Below, one piece after another: positions 1 to 7,964 of a stretch of DNA of 64,000 bases. Position numbers and translations under genes: made by a program. Source of the DNA: Clostridiales bacterium (GTDB lineage Bacteria > Bacillota > Clostridia > Oscillospirales > Acutalibacteraceae); NCBI GenBank assembly GCA_018364155.1, contig JAGZMM010000001.1, positions 248,001-312,000 on the forward strand, given 5' to 3'. The first letter of the stretch is position 1. Each line of letters starts with the position of its first letter. A model generated the notes under the pieces. It saw only the letters and a list, made by a program, of their open reading frames with translations, was not told where the DNA came from and did not search any database.

Positions 1-14
1 TTGATATGGCTCAT
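1..14 (-). CDS. Start of a gene cut by the window edge, probably the SCIFF peptide precursor
   Basis: Only the first four codons and part of a fifth are inside the window, reading MSHI then Lys or Asn. A strong ribosome site (AGGGAGGT) lies just upstream at about 22-30, so the start is convincing. The identity is inferred from neighbours. In Clostridia the order tgt, yajC, TIGR04086 membrane protein, SCIFF (the six-cysteine peptide matured by a radical SAM enzyme) is conserved, and SCIFF precursors start with a short M-x-H-(I/V)-K segment that fits these residues. No cysteine can be seen here. Another small gene in this place cannot be excluded. Confidence 0.5.
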
Positions 15-172
15 TCGTTTGTACCTCCCTTGCCCGTTCATTGGTCATCCATGTTACCGCAACGAAAGCGGCACCGCCGCCCTGTGCGATCAAACAGTTC
101 TCACGGATGAGACTACCCGCCCCATCCAAAGCGGTATGACACCGCTTCGACGGCTTTGAACAGCCGCCGCCG
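15..172 (-). promoter_or_regulatory. Structured 5' leader of the SCIFF-like gene
   Basis: The transcript from the promoter at 180-208 would carry about 158 untranslated bases before the ATG at 14. Stem-loops visible: 148-155 with 162-169 (8 bp, one G-U), 129-135 with 141-147 (7 bp perfect, loop of 5), 105-109 with 123-127, and 57-60 with 68-71. There is no U-run before the gene, so transcription termination is not obvious. I do not recognise a named riboswitch class. It could be a cis-regulatory RNA or a stability element. Confidence 0.4.
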
Positions 173-179
173 TAGGGAT

Positions 180-208
180 ATTATAGCACAAAAGAAATCC
201 GGTTTCAA
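180..208 (-). promoter_or_regulatory. Sigma-A promoter of the SCIFF-like gene
   Basis: On the minus strand -35 TTGAAA (203-208) is followed by a 17-base spacer and a perfect -10 TATAAT (180-185). It sits directly after the stop of the TIGR04086 gene, so the left-edge gene can be transcribed separately from tgt-yajC. Confidence 0.75.
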
Positions 209-215
209 ATAAAAC

Positions 216-620
216 CTATCTTTTTCGCAGATTGACTCCTAAAATTCCGCCCAAAGCGCCCGCCACCGGCATGGAGATGAGCTTAATGAGCGTAGCCATT
301 CCCAGCGTTTCCCCTGCGGCAGATACGCTGATGATAAACAGCACCGCAAACAGCACAAAACCAGTGATGGCGCCGAACAGCGCTCCTTTTACGCGGATCA
401 TCCGCGCCGTCATCAGCCCGCCGAAAAAGGCGCCCACCGAGGCAGCCGTGGTAGCCAGCGGCGTCACCGCCGACTGAGGAATGTTGTTCACAGAAAGGAT
501 CACCGAAAATAAAAGCAGCGCCAGCGCGCAGATCAGCGCGCCGCCGGAAATCCCCAAAATAATCGGCTTGACTTTCGCCGTCAGGCTGCTGTTCTCCGGA
601 CTGACACGATCGGTTCTCAT
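216..620 (-). CDS. TIGR04086-family membrane protein
   Basis: This 134-residue protein has four predicted membrane helices, at about residues 20-43, 55-75, 80-103 and 112-130, and a short basic C-terminus. Its length, topology and place between yajC and the putative SCIFF gene match the TIGR04086 family of Clostridia, which has no known biochemical function. The start is supported by GGGGAGGG about 8 bases upstream. A link to peptide export or maturation is suggested only by its neighbours. Confidence 0.75.
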   Translation of the reverse strand: MRTDRVSPENSSLTAKVKPIILGISGGALICALALLLFSVILSVNNIPQSAVTPLATTAASVGAFFGGLMTARMIRVKGALFGAITGFVLFAVLFIISVSAAGETLGMATLIKLISMPVAGALGGILGVNLRKR

Positions 621-726
621 GGAAAAGCCCTCCCCTTATTCGGCCTAGCATTTCGTACCCGGCATTCCATCCGTTTGGATGCCGCCTACCAAATGATATT
701 CCCAGGGGAAGGCAATTATGCGTTGC

Positions 727-1059
727 TTATTTGTCGTGAACGGTGTTGTTGGTCTGGACCGCCCACTTCATGATGCGCACCTTGTCCCGGTCAGCGCCCG
801 TCTCGATCAAAATCGAATCTTCCTTCATGCTGACAACTTTGCCAACAATGCCGCCGATGGTTACAATCTCGTCGCCCACCTGCAAATTGTCACGCATCTT
901 GGCCTCTTCCTTCTGCTTCTTGCGCTGGGGACGAATCAAAATAAAGTACATGATTACGATCATCAGGGCGATTAGGCCAAACTGTAAAATCATCGCCATC
1001 GTGTTGTTGGCACCAGCCGCCGCGTTTGCGTCCAGGAGCTGAAGTCCTTGTTCTACCAT
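727..1059 (-). CDS. yajC: Preprotein translocase subunit YajC
   Basis: YajC is the small accessory subunit of the Sec translocase. The 110-residue protein has one N-terminal membrane helix (about 23-43), then the hallmark IRPQRKKQKE and a cytoplasmic domain containing VGDEIVTIGGIVGKV. The chosen ATG at 1059 has GGAGGTG at ideal distance; the upstream in-frame ATG at 1077 overlaps that ribosome site and is unlikely. It follows tgt in the same direction, as in many bacteria. Confidence 0.93.
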   Translation of the reverse strand: MVEQGLQLLDANAAAGANNTMAMILQFGLIALMIVIMYFILIRPQRKKQKEEAKMRDNLQVGDEIVTIGGIVGKVVSMKEDSILIETGADRDKVRIMKWAVQTNNTVHDK

Positions 1060-1126
1060 TACACAAAACACCTCCAAAAGTATTCCCGACCATTATACCG
1101 GGTAAATAAGGCACTTGCAAGCTTTT

Positions 1127-2257
1127 TTAAATGCGTTTGTCCAGCACCGGGGCAAATTTTACATATAGTTCATCAAATTGGTCGTTCTCAATGGCAAAGC
1201 GGATCTTTTCCAGTAAGGTATTGTAGAAATAAAGGTTATGCATCACGCACAGGCGCATAGCCAGCATTTCCCCACATTTAAACAAATGCCGGATATAAGC
1301 CCTGGAATGCCGGCGGCAGGTAGGGCAGTCGCATTCCTCGTCGATGGGCTTATGGTCGAGCCTATACTTCTCATTGTTTAAATTGCGGATGCCTTCCCAG
1401 GTAAACACATGGGCATGACGCCCGTTTCGGCTGGGCATAACGCAGTCGAAAAGGTCCACCCCGCGGCGCACCGCTTCGAGAATGTTCACCGGCGTCCCCA
1501 CTCCCATGAGGTACCTAGGCTTGTCCTTTGGCATAAATGGAGTGACCGTGTCAATGATGCGGTACATATCCTCAGCCGGCTCTCCCACCGCCAGTCCCCC
1601 GATGGCATAGCCGTCTAAGTTTAGCTCTGCGATTTCCTGCATATGCTGCGCTCGCAAATCGTCAAAGGTACAGCCTTGGTTGATGCCAAAGAGCATCTGC
1701 TTTTTATTTAAGGTATCCGGCAATTGGTTTAACCTTTGCATCTCCGCCTGGCAGCGTTTGAGCCAGCGCACCGTCCTGCGGCAGGAAGCGGCGGCATAGT
1801 CGTAGGCCGCCGGATTTTCTACGCATTCGTCAAATGCCATGGCGATGGTAGAGCCAAGGTTCGACTGGATGCGCATGCTTTCCTCCGGACCCATAAAGAT
1901 TTTCCGCCCATCCACATGAGAGGAAAAATGAACCCCTTCCTCCTTGATTTTTCGCAAAGAGGCCAGGGAAAACACCTGGAACCCGCCTGAATCGGTCAAA
2001 ATCGGGCCATCCCAGCCGGTAAAGGCGTGCAGCCCGCCGTATTCCCGGATCAGATCATCTCCGGGGCGGACATGCAAGTGGTAGGTATTGCACAGCTGCA
2101 CCTGGCATTTGAGGTCTTTCAGGTCATAGGCAGATACAGCGCCGCGGATGGCGCCCGCTGTCGCAACATTCATAAAGGCAGGCGTCTGCACTGTGCCGTG
2201 AGGGGTGACGAACTCGCCCCGCCGGGCCCGTCCTTGGGTATGGGTAATGGTAAGCAT
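1127..2257 (-). CDS. tgt: Queuine tRNA-ribosyltransferase
   Basis: Tgt exchanges guanine 34 of GUN-anticodon tRNAs for the queuosine precursor preQ1. The 376-residue protein shows the catalytic segment DSGGFQVFSL, the second active-site stretch FDCVMPSRNGRHAHVF and the zinc-binding CDCPTCRRH with a later His. I place the start at 2257, giving the family N-terminus MLTITHTQGRARRG with GAGGAAA six bases upstream. The open frame runs 84 codons further upstream, across the promoter, and that part is not family-like. It precedes yajC, a classic pairing. Confidence 0.96.
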   Translation of the reverse strand: MLTITHTQGRARRGEFVTPHGTVQTPAFMNVATAGAIRGAVSAYDLKDLKCQVQLCNTYHLHVRPGDDLIREYGGLHAFTGWDGPILTDSGGFQVFSLASLRKIKEEGVHFSSHVDGRKIFMGPEESMRIQSNLGSTIAMAFDECVENPAAYDYAAASCRRTVRWLKRCQAEMQRLNQLPDTLNKKQMLFGINQGCTFDDLRAQHMQEIAELNLDGYAIGGLAVGEPAEDMYRIIDTVTPFMPKDKPRYLMGVGTPVNILEAVRRGVDLFDCVMPSRNGRHAHVFTWEGIRNLNNEKYRLDHKPIDEECDCPTCRRHSRAYIRHLFKCGEMLAMRLCVMHNLYFYNTLLEKIRFAIENDQFDELYVKFAPVLDKRI

Positions 2258-2311
2258 GGGTTTCCTCGTTTCTCTATGGCATTTTTCGCAATTCCTTGCG
2301 TTTGAATTTTT

Positions 2312-2340
2312 ATTATACCAGCCCAGAGGACCAGAAGCAA
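2312..2340 (-). promoter_or_regulatory. Sigma-A promoter of tgt-yajC
   Basis: TTGCTT (2335-2340), a 17-base spacer and TATAAT (2312-2317) on the minus strand lie about 55 bases upstream of the chosen tgt start. This also argues against the longer tgt reading frame. Confidence 0.7.
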
Positions 2341-2557
2341 GCATCCGGCTTTCTCCCTCTTTCGGGCAGAATTCCACTCTCAGGGGCCTTACCTGCATTC
2401 CATGCCGCTTGCTAAAGCATCCGGGCAGAGCTTTTCTTCTGTCCAAAAGCCGCCTCTTAGCGGTGAACCAATTCGTTCGTTTGCTTGCGCTGGTAAATCG
2501 ACGCATCACCAGATCAAATATAGATATTTTATTCAGTAATTTATCGAATAAGTATGT

Positions 2558-2589
2558 AAAGGTAATTATCTTGTCAGATAATTACCTTT
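2558..2589 (-). terminator. Hairpin downstream of the GH13 gene
   Basis: A perfect 14-bp stem (2558-2571 with 2576-2589) with a TGTC loop lies in AT-rich DNA about 100 bases beyond the amylase stop. A-run and T-run flanks make it usable in either direction. The rest of the 2341-2686 gap is AT-rich towards its right and holds no gene I can support. Confidence 0.55.
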
Positions 2590-2686
2590 TATTAAAGCGG
2601 ATATTATTTTATAAAAAGATAATATGCAAAAAGTAAAGATATAGATAAATATCTCTTAATGAAGCGGCACGCATTTACTTTTTCTC

Positions 2687-3994
2687 TTAGAATATCTCCC
2701 AATAAAAGGCGCTGTAAGGAGGCAGCTCGCTGCCTGAGCCGAAGTCATGCACCTCTCCGGTGAGCAAATCTCTGGCGCGGCCGGCGCCCGCGTCAAAATG
2801 AGCGGTATAGGGATCGGAGCCGGCATTAACGGCCACCAGCACCCGCTGCCCTTCAAAAGCGCGCTGGAAGATGACCTGCTTATTCTGCAGCAAAACCGAG
2901 CGGAAGTCTCCGTAGCAGAGGGCTTTGCTACCCTTATGGGCGGCGGCGCATCTGCCGATCCATTCGGTCAGGTTCGTTTTCTCAGGCGCATCAAAGCACG
3001 GGCGAAGGGCATGGTCCCCCTGAGCCTTCTCCCCTCTCGCTCCCCATTCGCTGCCGTAGTAGACACAGGGAATCCCCGGCATGGCAAACAGAAGGGCATA
3101 AATGAGCGGCAGATGTGCCGGATTTTGCAGAATGGAGGCCACCCGGGTCACGTCGTGGTTGTCTACGAAGTTAAACAGGTGCTTGCCCTTATACAAGGTC
3201 CAGTTCTCCGGGCCAAACTGGCGCAGGAGAGAGTGGGTGATCTCAAAGAGATTGAGGCTATTCAGGCTGGAGTAAAGTCCTTTGTAGCACTCGTAGTTGG
3301 TGGCGGAATGAAGCATCGAGTCACCCAGAATGCGGTTATAGTCCCCACCCAAGATTTCACCTACTAGGAAAAAGTCCGGCTTTAAAGTATCGGTAAAGCA
3401 ACGCAGCCGGCGCAAAAACTCCGGGTCCAGGCAATAGGCCACATCCAGGCGCAGGCCGTCCATGTCAAACTGCTCCACCCAGCCTCGGATGCATTCGAAT
3501 AAGTGATGGACCACTGCCTCGTTTCGCAGGTTGAGCTTGACAAGCTCATAATGGCCCTCCCAGCCTTCGTACCACAGCCCGTCGTGGTAGCCGTTGTCGC
3601 CGCTGAAGTTAACAAAAAACCAGTCCTTATATGGGGAGGATTCCCGGTTTTTGAGCACGTCTTGGAACGCCCAGAAGCCCCTGCCCACATGGTTGAACAC
3701 CCCGTCGAGCACCACTCGTATGCCGTTTTGATGCAGAGTATCGCAAACCGCGGCAAAGTCCTCATTGGTGCCCAGACGGCAGTCTATTTTTCGATAATCC
3801 CGGGTGTCGTACCCGTGCGCGTCCGACTCGAAGACGGGGCAAAAATAAACGGCGTCTGCACCCACGTTCTTAATTTGCTCCACCCAATCGACCACCTTGC
3901 TGATGCGGTTTTCGGTTACCCCGTCGTTTTCCCAGGGCGCCCCGCAGAATCCAAGCGGATAAATTTGATAGAATACGCTTTCATATGCCCACAT
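2687..3994 (-). CDS. GH13 alpha-amylase family glycosidase
   Basis: This 435-residue intracellular enzyme has no signal peptide and probably acts on maltodextrins. GH13 signatures are in order: region I DGVFNH (97-102), region II GLRLDVAYCLD with nucleophile D184, region III GEILGG with acid/base E213, and region IV FVDNHD with D281. A short beta-domain closes the C-terminus. It stands alone on its transcript, so the exact substrate (neopullulanase, maltogenic amylase or alpha-glucosidase type) cannot be read. The ATG at 3994 has AAGGG about 11 bases upstream. Confidence 0.9.
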   Translation of the reverse strand: MWAYESVFYQIYPLGFCGAPWENDGVTENRISKVVDWVEQIKNVGADAVYFCPVFESDAHGYDTRDYRKIDCRLGTNEDFAAVCDTLHQNGIRVVLDGVFNHVGRGFWAFQDVLKNRESSPYKDWFFVNFSGDNGYHDGLWYEGWEGHYELVKLNLRNEAVVHHLFECIRGWVEQFDMDGLRLDVAYCLDPEFLRRLRCFTDTLKPDFFLVGEILGGDYNRILGDSMLHSATNYECYKGLYSSLNSLNLFEITHSLLRQFGPENWTLYKGKHLFNFVDNHDVTRVASILQNPAHLPLIYALLFAMPGIPCVYYGSEWGARGEKAQGDHALRPCFDAPEKTNLTEWIGRCAAAHKGSKALCYGDFRSVLLQNKQVIFQRAFEGQRVLVAVNAGSDPYTAHFDAGAGRARDLLTGEVHDFGSGSELPPYSAFYWEIF

Positions 3995-4050
3995 CCGGTA
4001 TCAATCCCTTCTCTATTTCAAAGTAAAGCAGCATTTCTGCCTTATGCCTT

Positions 4051-4078
4051 ATTATAGTCCAAACGCCCCCAATTGTAA
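4051..4078 (-). promoter_or_regulatory. Promoter of the GH13 gene
   Basis: The minus strand has TTACAA (4073-4078), a 16-base spacer and TATAAT (4051-4056), about 50 bases before the amylase start and divergent from the thi promoter. Confidence 0.6.
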
Positions 4079-4132
4079 CCGCAAAAAGAGAAAAAACAAG
4101 CACTCCACAGCAAAACAGCGAAAAAAACAGGC

Positions 4133-4161
4133 TTGACAAGGGAATTTTGGCGGATTATACT
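4133..4161 (+). promoter_or_regulatory. Sigma-A promoter of the thi operon
   Basis: TTGACA (4133-4138), a 17-base spacer and TATACT (4156-4161) are a near-consensus promoter placed just before the TPP riboswitch. Confidence 0.85.
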
Positions 4162-4188
4162 AGAAAAAACAAAAGAATAAGACGCAAG

Positions 4189-4276
4189 AACTGGGGAGCC
4201 AATGAAATTGGCTGAGAGTGAGGTGTGGTCCTCTTACTCATGGAACCTGTGCGGTTAGTACCGGCGGAGGGAGTTT
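4189..4276 (+). promoter_or_regulatory. TPP riboswitch (THI element)
   Basis: The conserved TPP blocks are visible in order: CTGGGGAGCC, GGCTGAGAG, a GAGTGAGG/CCTCTTACTC P3 arm, GGAACCTG, then TAGTACCGGCGGAGGGA. It lies between a sigma-A promoter and an intrinsic terminator before thiS. The segment 4233-4241 (CTTACTCAT) is complementary over nine bases to 4305-4313 (ATGAGTAAG), which overlaps the left arm of the terminator. The sequence therefore shows a plausible antiterminator, with TPP binding favouring termination. Confidence 0.93.
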
Positions 4277-4310
4277 CGAGCTTAAAAACGGATTGTTGTT
4301 CCGAATGAGT

Positions 4311-4354
4311 AAGGCCAAACGTACCGAGCGCGGTGCGTCTGGCCTTTTTCTTTT
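4311..4354 (+). terminator. Riboswitch-controlled terminator before thiS
   Basis: The stem AAGGCCAAACG / TGCGTCTGGCC is followed by TTTTTCTTTT. It ends just before the thiS ribosome site and overlaps the antiterminator strand 4305-4313. Confidence 0.85.
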
Positions 4355-4374
4355 GCAAAAAAGGAGGAATCCAA

Positions 4375-4569
4375 ATGAAGCTTAACGGTGAAAATCGTCC
4401 CTTGGAGGAACCGGTGTCCTTGATCGCCTATCTGACGGCCTTGGGCTGCGATCCCGCCAAGGTAGCGGTGGAGCAAAACGGCCAGATTGTGCCAAAGGCG
4501 CAATATGCCTCGGTGGTGCTTAAGGACACGGACGAACTGGAAGTGGTCAGCTTTGTAGGAGGCGGCTGA
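4375..4569 (+). CDS. thiS: Sulfur carrier protein ThiS
   Basis: ThiS is the ubiquitin-like carrier that delivers sulfur, as a C-terminal thiocarboxylate, to the thiazole synthase ThiG. The 64-residue protein has the beta-grasp pattern and ends FVGGG, giving the Gly-Gly terminus that ThiF adenylates. The ATG at 4375 follows AAGGAGG with good spacing; an in-frame codon upstream lies inside the terminator. It is the first gene of thiS-F-G-H-tenI under the TPP riboswitch. Confidence 0.95.
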   Translation: MKLNGENRPLEEPVSLIAYLTALGCDPAKVAVEQNGQIVPKAQYASVVLKDTDELEVVSFVGGG

Positions 4570-4572
4570 GAA

Positions 4573-5382
4573 ATGCTGCAGGTTACGGTAAACGGAAAAG
4601 AGGAAGAAGCTTCGGAAGGAGAAACCCTTTCTTCCCTGGCAAAACGGATTTCCATTGCCGCGGACGTCTATATCCGCAACGGGTTCGCCGTGGATGGAAC
4701 ACTCCCTCTTAGAGAGGGGGACCAGATTACCTTGATTGAGAAGGGGAAGCTGCCGGACAAGGCCCAGCTTGAATGTATGATGGCCGCCCGGCATACCCCT
4801 TTTGTCCATGAACAGGTGAAAAAAGCCACGGTAGGAATCGCGGGGCTGGGAGGCTTAGGGTCGAACATTGCGGTGATGCTGGCTCGCACCGGCGTGGGCC
4901 GTCTCATCCTTGCAGACTTTGACCTAGTGGAACCCAGCAATCTAAACCGGCAAAGCTACTTCCTCCGTCATCTAGGCAGGCCCAAAACCCAGGCACTGAA
5001 AGAACAGATCGAGGAAATCAATCCTTATGTATCGGTAGAAATCCATACCGTGCGGGTGGAGGAATCCAACGCCGTCGCCCTTTTTGGAGGCTGTGATGTG
5101 GTGTGCGAAGCGTTTGACGACCCTGCATCCAAGGCGGTGCTGGTGAGTGCTTTGCTGGAAGGAAGGCCCAAAATCAAACTGGTGGCCGCCTCCGGCATGG
5201 CCGGATTTGAGAGCGCAAATACCATCAAGACCGTCCGCCGGTTTGGAAACCTCTACCTGTGCGGCGACGGTACGAATGAAGCAAAGGAAGGAAACGGCCT
5301 GATGGCCCCGCGGGTGACGGTCTGCGCCGCGCACCAGGCCAACATGGCCCTGCGGCTTTTGCTGGGAATCACAGAGGTTTAA
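4573..5382 (+). CDS. thiF: ThiS adenylyltransferase with N-terminal ThiS-like domain
   Basis: ThiF activates the C-terminus of ThiS with ATP. The 269-residue protein begins with its own beta-grasp domain (about 1-60, MLQVTVNGKE to TLIEKGKL), then an E1-like Rossmann domain with GLGGLGSN (91-98) and LADFDLVEPSNLNRQ (about 113-127). The two-domain layout matches the second ThiF family of Clostridia (thiF_fam2) rather than E. coli ThiF. The CxxC zinc pairs of classical ThiF/MoeB are not present. The N-terminal domain lacks a terminal GG, so it is not itself a sulfur carrier. It starts 3 bases after thiS. Confidence 0.93.
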   Translation: MLQVTVNGKEEEASEGETLSSLAKRISIAADVYIRNGFAVDGTLPLREGDQITLIEKGKLPDKAQLECMMAARHTPFVHEQVKKATVGIAGLGGLGSNIAVMLARTGVGRLILADFDLVEPSNLNRQSYFLRHLGRPKTQALKEQIEEINPYVSVEIHTVRVEESNAVALFGGCDVVCEAFDDPASKAVLVSALLEGRPKIKLVAASGMAGFESANTIKTVRRFGNLYLCGDGTNEAKEGNGLMAPRVTVCAAHQANMALRLLLGITEV

Positions 5383-5407
5383 CCATGATAAAGGAGACGA
5401 AACACAA

Positions 5408-6178
5408 ATGCAACAGGATACGCTGATCATCGGAGGAAAGGAATTTACCTCCCGGTTCTTTTTGGGAACGGGGAAATTTTCTCTGGAGAAAACGAAAGAA
5501 ACCATTGAAAGCGGCGAAGTGGAAATGGTGACGCTGGCCCTGCGCCGGGCAAATCTGGGCGGCGGCGGGAATATCCTCGACTATATTCCGAAAACCGTCA
5601 CCCTCCTGCCCAACACCTCCGGAGCCCGGGACGCAAAGGAAGCGGTTCGCATCGCCCGGCTCGCCCGGGAGCTGGGCTGCGGGGACTTTGTGAAGATCGA
5701 GGTCATCAACGACACAAAATACTTAATGCCGGACAACGCCGAGACCATCAAGGCCACCGAAATCCTTGCCAAAGAAGGGTTCGTGGTCCTGCCTTATATT
5801 AGCCCTGACCTGATCGCAGCCCGTGCCCTCAGAGACGCAGGCGCCGCCGCTATCATGCCTCTGGGCGCTCCTATCGGCAGCAACAAGGGCCTTTTGACTA
5901 GGGACTTTGTGCGCATGCTCATTGATGAAATTGATCTGCCCATTGTGGTGGACGCGGGAATCGGCCGCCCCTCCCAGGCCTGTGAGGCCATGGAAATGGG
6001 CGCAGCGGCGGTGCTGGCGAACACGGCGGTGGCAACCGCCAAAGATGTGGTAGCCATGGCCCGCGCTTTTAAGCTGGCGGTTCAGGCGGGACGGGCCGCT
6101 TATCTGGCGGGGCTTGGACGGGTGCTCGAATACACCGGCGAGGCTTCCTCTCCCCTGACCGGGTTTTTACAGGACTAA
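5408..6178 (+). CDS. thiG: Thiazole synthase ThiG
   Basis: ThiG condenses 1-deoxyxylulose 5-phosphate, dehydroglycine and ThiS-thiocarboxylate into the thiazole phosphate of thiamine. The 256-residue TIM barrel has the Schiff-base lysine K96 in DFVKIEVI, the phosphate-binding segments PLGAPIGSN and VVDAGIGRPSQA, and AVLANTAVA near the end. Full length and clean. Its substrate DXP is made by the dxs gene elsewhere in this window. Ribosome site AAAGGAG. Confidence 0.97.
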   Translation: MQQDTLIIGGKEFTSRFFLGTGKFSLEKTKETIESGEVEMVTLALRRANLGGGGNILDYIPKTVTLLPNTSGARDAKEAVRIARLARELGCGDFVKIEVINDTKYLMPDNAETIKATEILAKEGFVVLPYISPDLIAARALRDAGAAAIMPLGAPIGSNKGLLTRDFVRMLIDEIDLPIVVDAGIGRPSQACEAMEMGAAAVLANTAVATAKDVVAMARAFKLAVQAGRAAYLAGLGRVLEYTGEASSPLTGFLQD

Positions 6179-6212
6179 ACACACAGCTTTGGAAAGGAAG
6201 CGAAGAACGAAA

Positions 6213-7313
6213 ATGACCAAACTTTTGGACGCGGTGATGGACCGGTACGACCGGTACGATTTTGACGCCTTCACCGCCAGAGATGTGGCCGAGGCCTTGG
6301 AAAGCGAGAGCTTGAGCGAAGAGCAGTACGCAGCGCTCCTGTCCCCGGCGGCGGGCCCGTTTCTTGAGCAAATGGCCCGCAAGGCAAAGTATCTGACCTC
6401 CCGCCAGTTCGGCAACAGCGTGGGACTCTACACCCCTCTTTACATCGCCAACTACTGCGTCAACCACTGCGTTTACTGCGGCTTTAATTGTCAAAATCAC
6501 ATCAACCGCGGCAAGCTGACCTTCGAAGAAATCGACCACGAGCTTGCCGCCATTGCGAAAACCGGCCTGCGGGAAATCCTGCTGCTGACTGGGGAATCCC
6601 GATACCATTCCGACGTGGAATACATTGGCAAAGCGGTGGAGATTGCAAAGCAATATTTTACCACCATCGGCATTGAGGTGTATCCCATGGAGGTGGAGGA
6701 ATACGCCCATCTGCAGCAGTGCGGGGCGGATTTTGTCAGCGTCTATCAGGAGACCTACGACCGGGAAAAATACGCCCAGGTGCATCTAAGCGGCCCCAAG
6801 CGGGACTTTGCCTACCGCTTCAACGCCCAGGAACGGGCGTTGATGGGCGGCATGCGCGGCGTGGGCGTGGGGGCTCTTTTGGGCCTTGGAAACTTTCGAA
6901 AGGACGCCTTTGCCGCCGGGCTGCACGCAAGCTACCTGCAGAAAAAGTACCCCAAGGCGGAAGTCAGCTTTTCGGTTCCCCGGCTGCGCCCCTATAAGAA
7001 CAATGCCGAAAACAATTCCAACGACGTCCACGAGCCTCAGCTCCTCCAGGTGATGCTCGCCTACCGCTTGCTTCTCCCCTTTGCCGGGATCAACATCTCC
7101 ACCCGGGAACGGGCAGGGTTCCGGGACCATGTGGTGGGTTTGGCCGCCACCAAGATTTCCGCCGGAGTCAAAACCGGTGTGGGCGGCCACGAGGAAGAGG
7201 AAAAGGGGGACGCCCAGTTTCAGATTTCCGACCCCAGAAGCGTCACCGAAATCGAACAGATGCTTTTTGCCCGCGGGATGCAGCCGGTCTACCGGGACTA
7301 CATCCGCATGTAA
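6213..7313 (+). CDS. thiH: 2-iminoacetate synthase ThiH
   Basis: ThiH is the radical SAM tyrosine lyase that provides dehydroglycine for ThiG in anaerobes, in place of the aerobic glycine oxidase ThiO. The 366-residue protein carries the cluster motif CVNHCVYC (C82, C86, C89) after the family segment GLYTPLYIANY. I chose the ATG at 6213, preceded by GAAAGGAAG; an in-frame TTG at 6189 has no ribosome site. It supports an anaerobic lifestyle. Confidence 0.96.
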   Translation: MTKLLDAVMDRYDRYDFDAFTARDVAEALESESLSEEQYAALLSPAAGPFLEQMARKAKYLTSRQFGNSVGLYTPLYIANYCVNHCVYCGFNCQNHINRGKLTFEEIDHELAAIAKTGLREILLLTGESRYHSDVEYIGKAVEIAKQYFTTIGIEVYPMEVEEYAHLQQCGADFVSVYQETYDREKYAQVHLSGPKRDFAYRFNAQERALMGGMRGVGVGALLGLGNFRKDAFAAGLHASYLQKKYPKAEVSFSVPRLRPYKNNAENNSNDVHEPQLLQVMLAYRLLLPFAGINISTRERAGFRDHVVGLAATKISAGVKTGVGGHEEEEKGDAQFQISDPRSVTEIEQMLFARGMQPVYRDYIRM

Positions 7314-7323
7314 GGAAAACTCC

Positions 7324-7923
7324 ATGATTGTATCGGTAACCAACCGTCTGCTCTGTCCTGGTTCTTTGGAAGACCGGGTTCGGGCGCTGGCCGAGGGCGG
7401 GGTTGACTGCATCCTTTTGCGGGAAAAGGACCTGCGGGAGGCGGAATACGAAGCTTTGGCCCTTCGCTGCCGAGATATTTGTGGTGCCTTCGGGACTACG
7501 CTCATCGTCAATAGCCGGGTCGGCGTGGCTAAACGGCTGGGGATTGACACGGTTCAACTGCCCTTTCCCATGCTCCTGGAAAACCAAGGGCTATGCCGGG
7601 ATTTCCCCAAAGTAGGCGTATCGGTACACAGCGTTTTGGAGGCACAGAAGGCCCAGGCCTTGGGCGCCGCCTTTCTCATTGCCGGGCACGTCTTCGAGAC
7701 CGCCTGCAAGCAGGACCTGCCTCCAAGAGGGCTTTCTTTCCTAAAAGAGATTTGCAGCGCGGTATCCATCCCGGTGCTGGCTATCGGCGGCATCCGTCCT
7801 GAACGCCTTTCTGCCGTGAAAGCGGCGGGGGCGGCGGGAGTGTGCGTCATGTCGGAGCTGATGACCTGCGGCAAACCCAAGGCCCGGGTACAGGAATATA
7901 AGGAGGCCTTTTTCTCAAGCTGA
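7324..7923 (+). CDS. tenI: TenI-type thiazole tautomerase (ThiE paralogue)
   Basis: This 199-residue TIM-barrel protein belongs to the ThiE/TenI superfamily. It has the phosphate-site LLREKD like both groups, but the GPxFPT segment of true thiamine-phosphate synthases is replaced by GHVFET (121-126), with His at position 122 as in Bacillus TenI, which aromatises the ThiG product. The HxGQxD pyrimidine-site motif of ThiE is also absent (here DTVQLPF). I therefore prefer TenI over ThiE, although annotation pipelines may call it thiE. It closes the operon, 10 bases after thiH. Confidence 0.8.
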   Translation: MIVSVTNRLLCPGSLEDRVRALAEGGVDCILLREKDLREAEYEALALRCRDICGAFGTTLIVNSRVGVAKRLGIDTVQLPFPMLLENQGLCRDFPKVGVSVHSVLEAQKAQALGAAFLIAGHVFETACKQDLPPRGLSFLKEICSAVSIPVLAIGGIRPERLSAVKAAGAAGVCVMSELMTCGKPKARVQEYKEAFFSS

Positions 7924-7964
7924 TAAAAGCCTGGGCTGGAACAAATCCAGCCCAGGCTTTTATC
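7922..7964. terminator. Terminator of the thi operon
   Basis: A perfect 18-bp stem (7922-7939 with 7947-7964) with a 7-base loop starts inside the tenI stop codon. The arms begin and end with A and T runs. From 7965 to 8347 I see no supported gene or RNA. Confidence 0.85.

Noticed and set aside
2205..2636. 143-residue plus-strand frame over the tgt promoter region
   Set aside because: It overlaps the tgt N-terminus and promoter on the other strand, has no ribosome site and has an unlikely composition.
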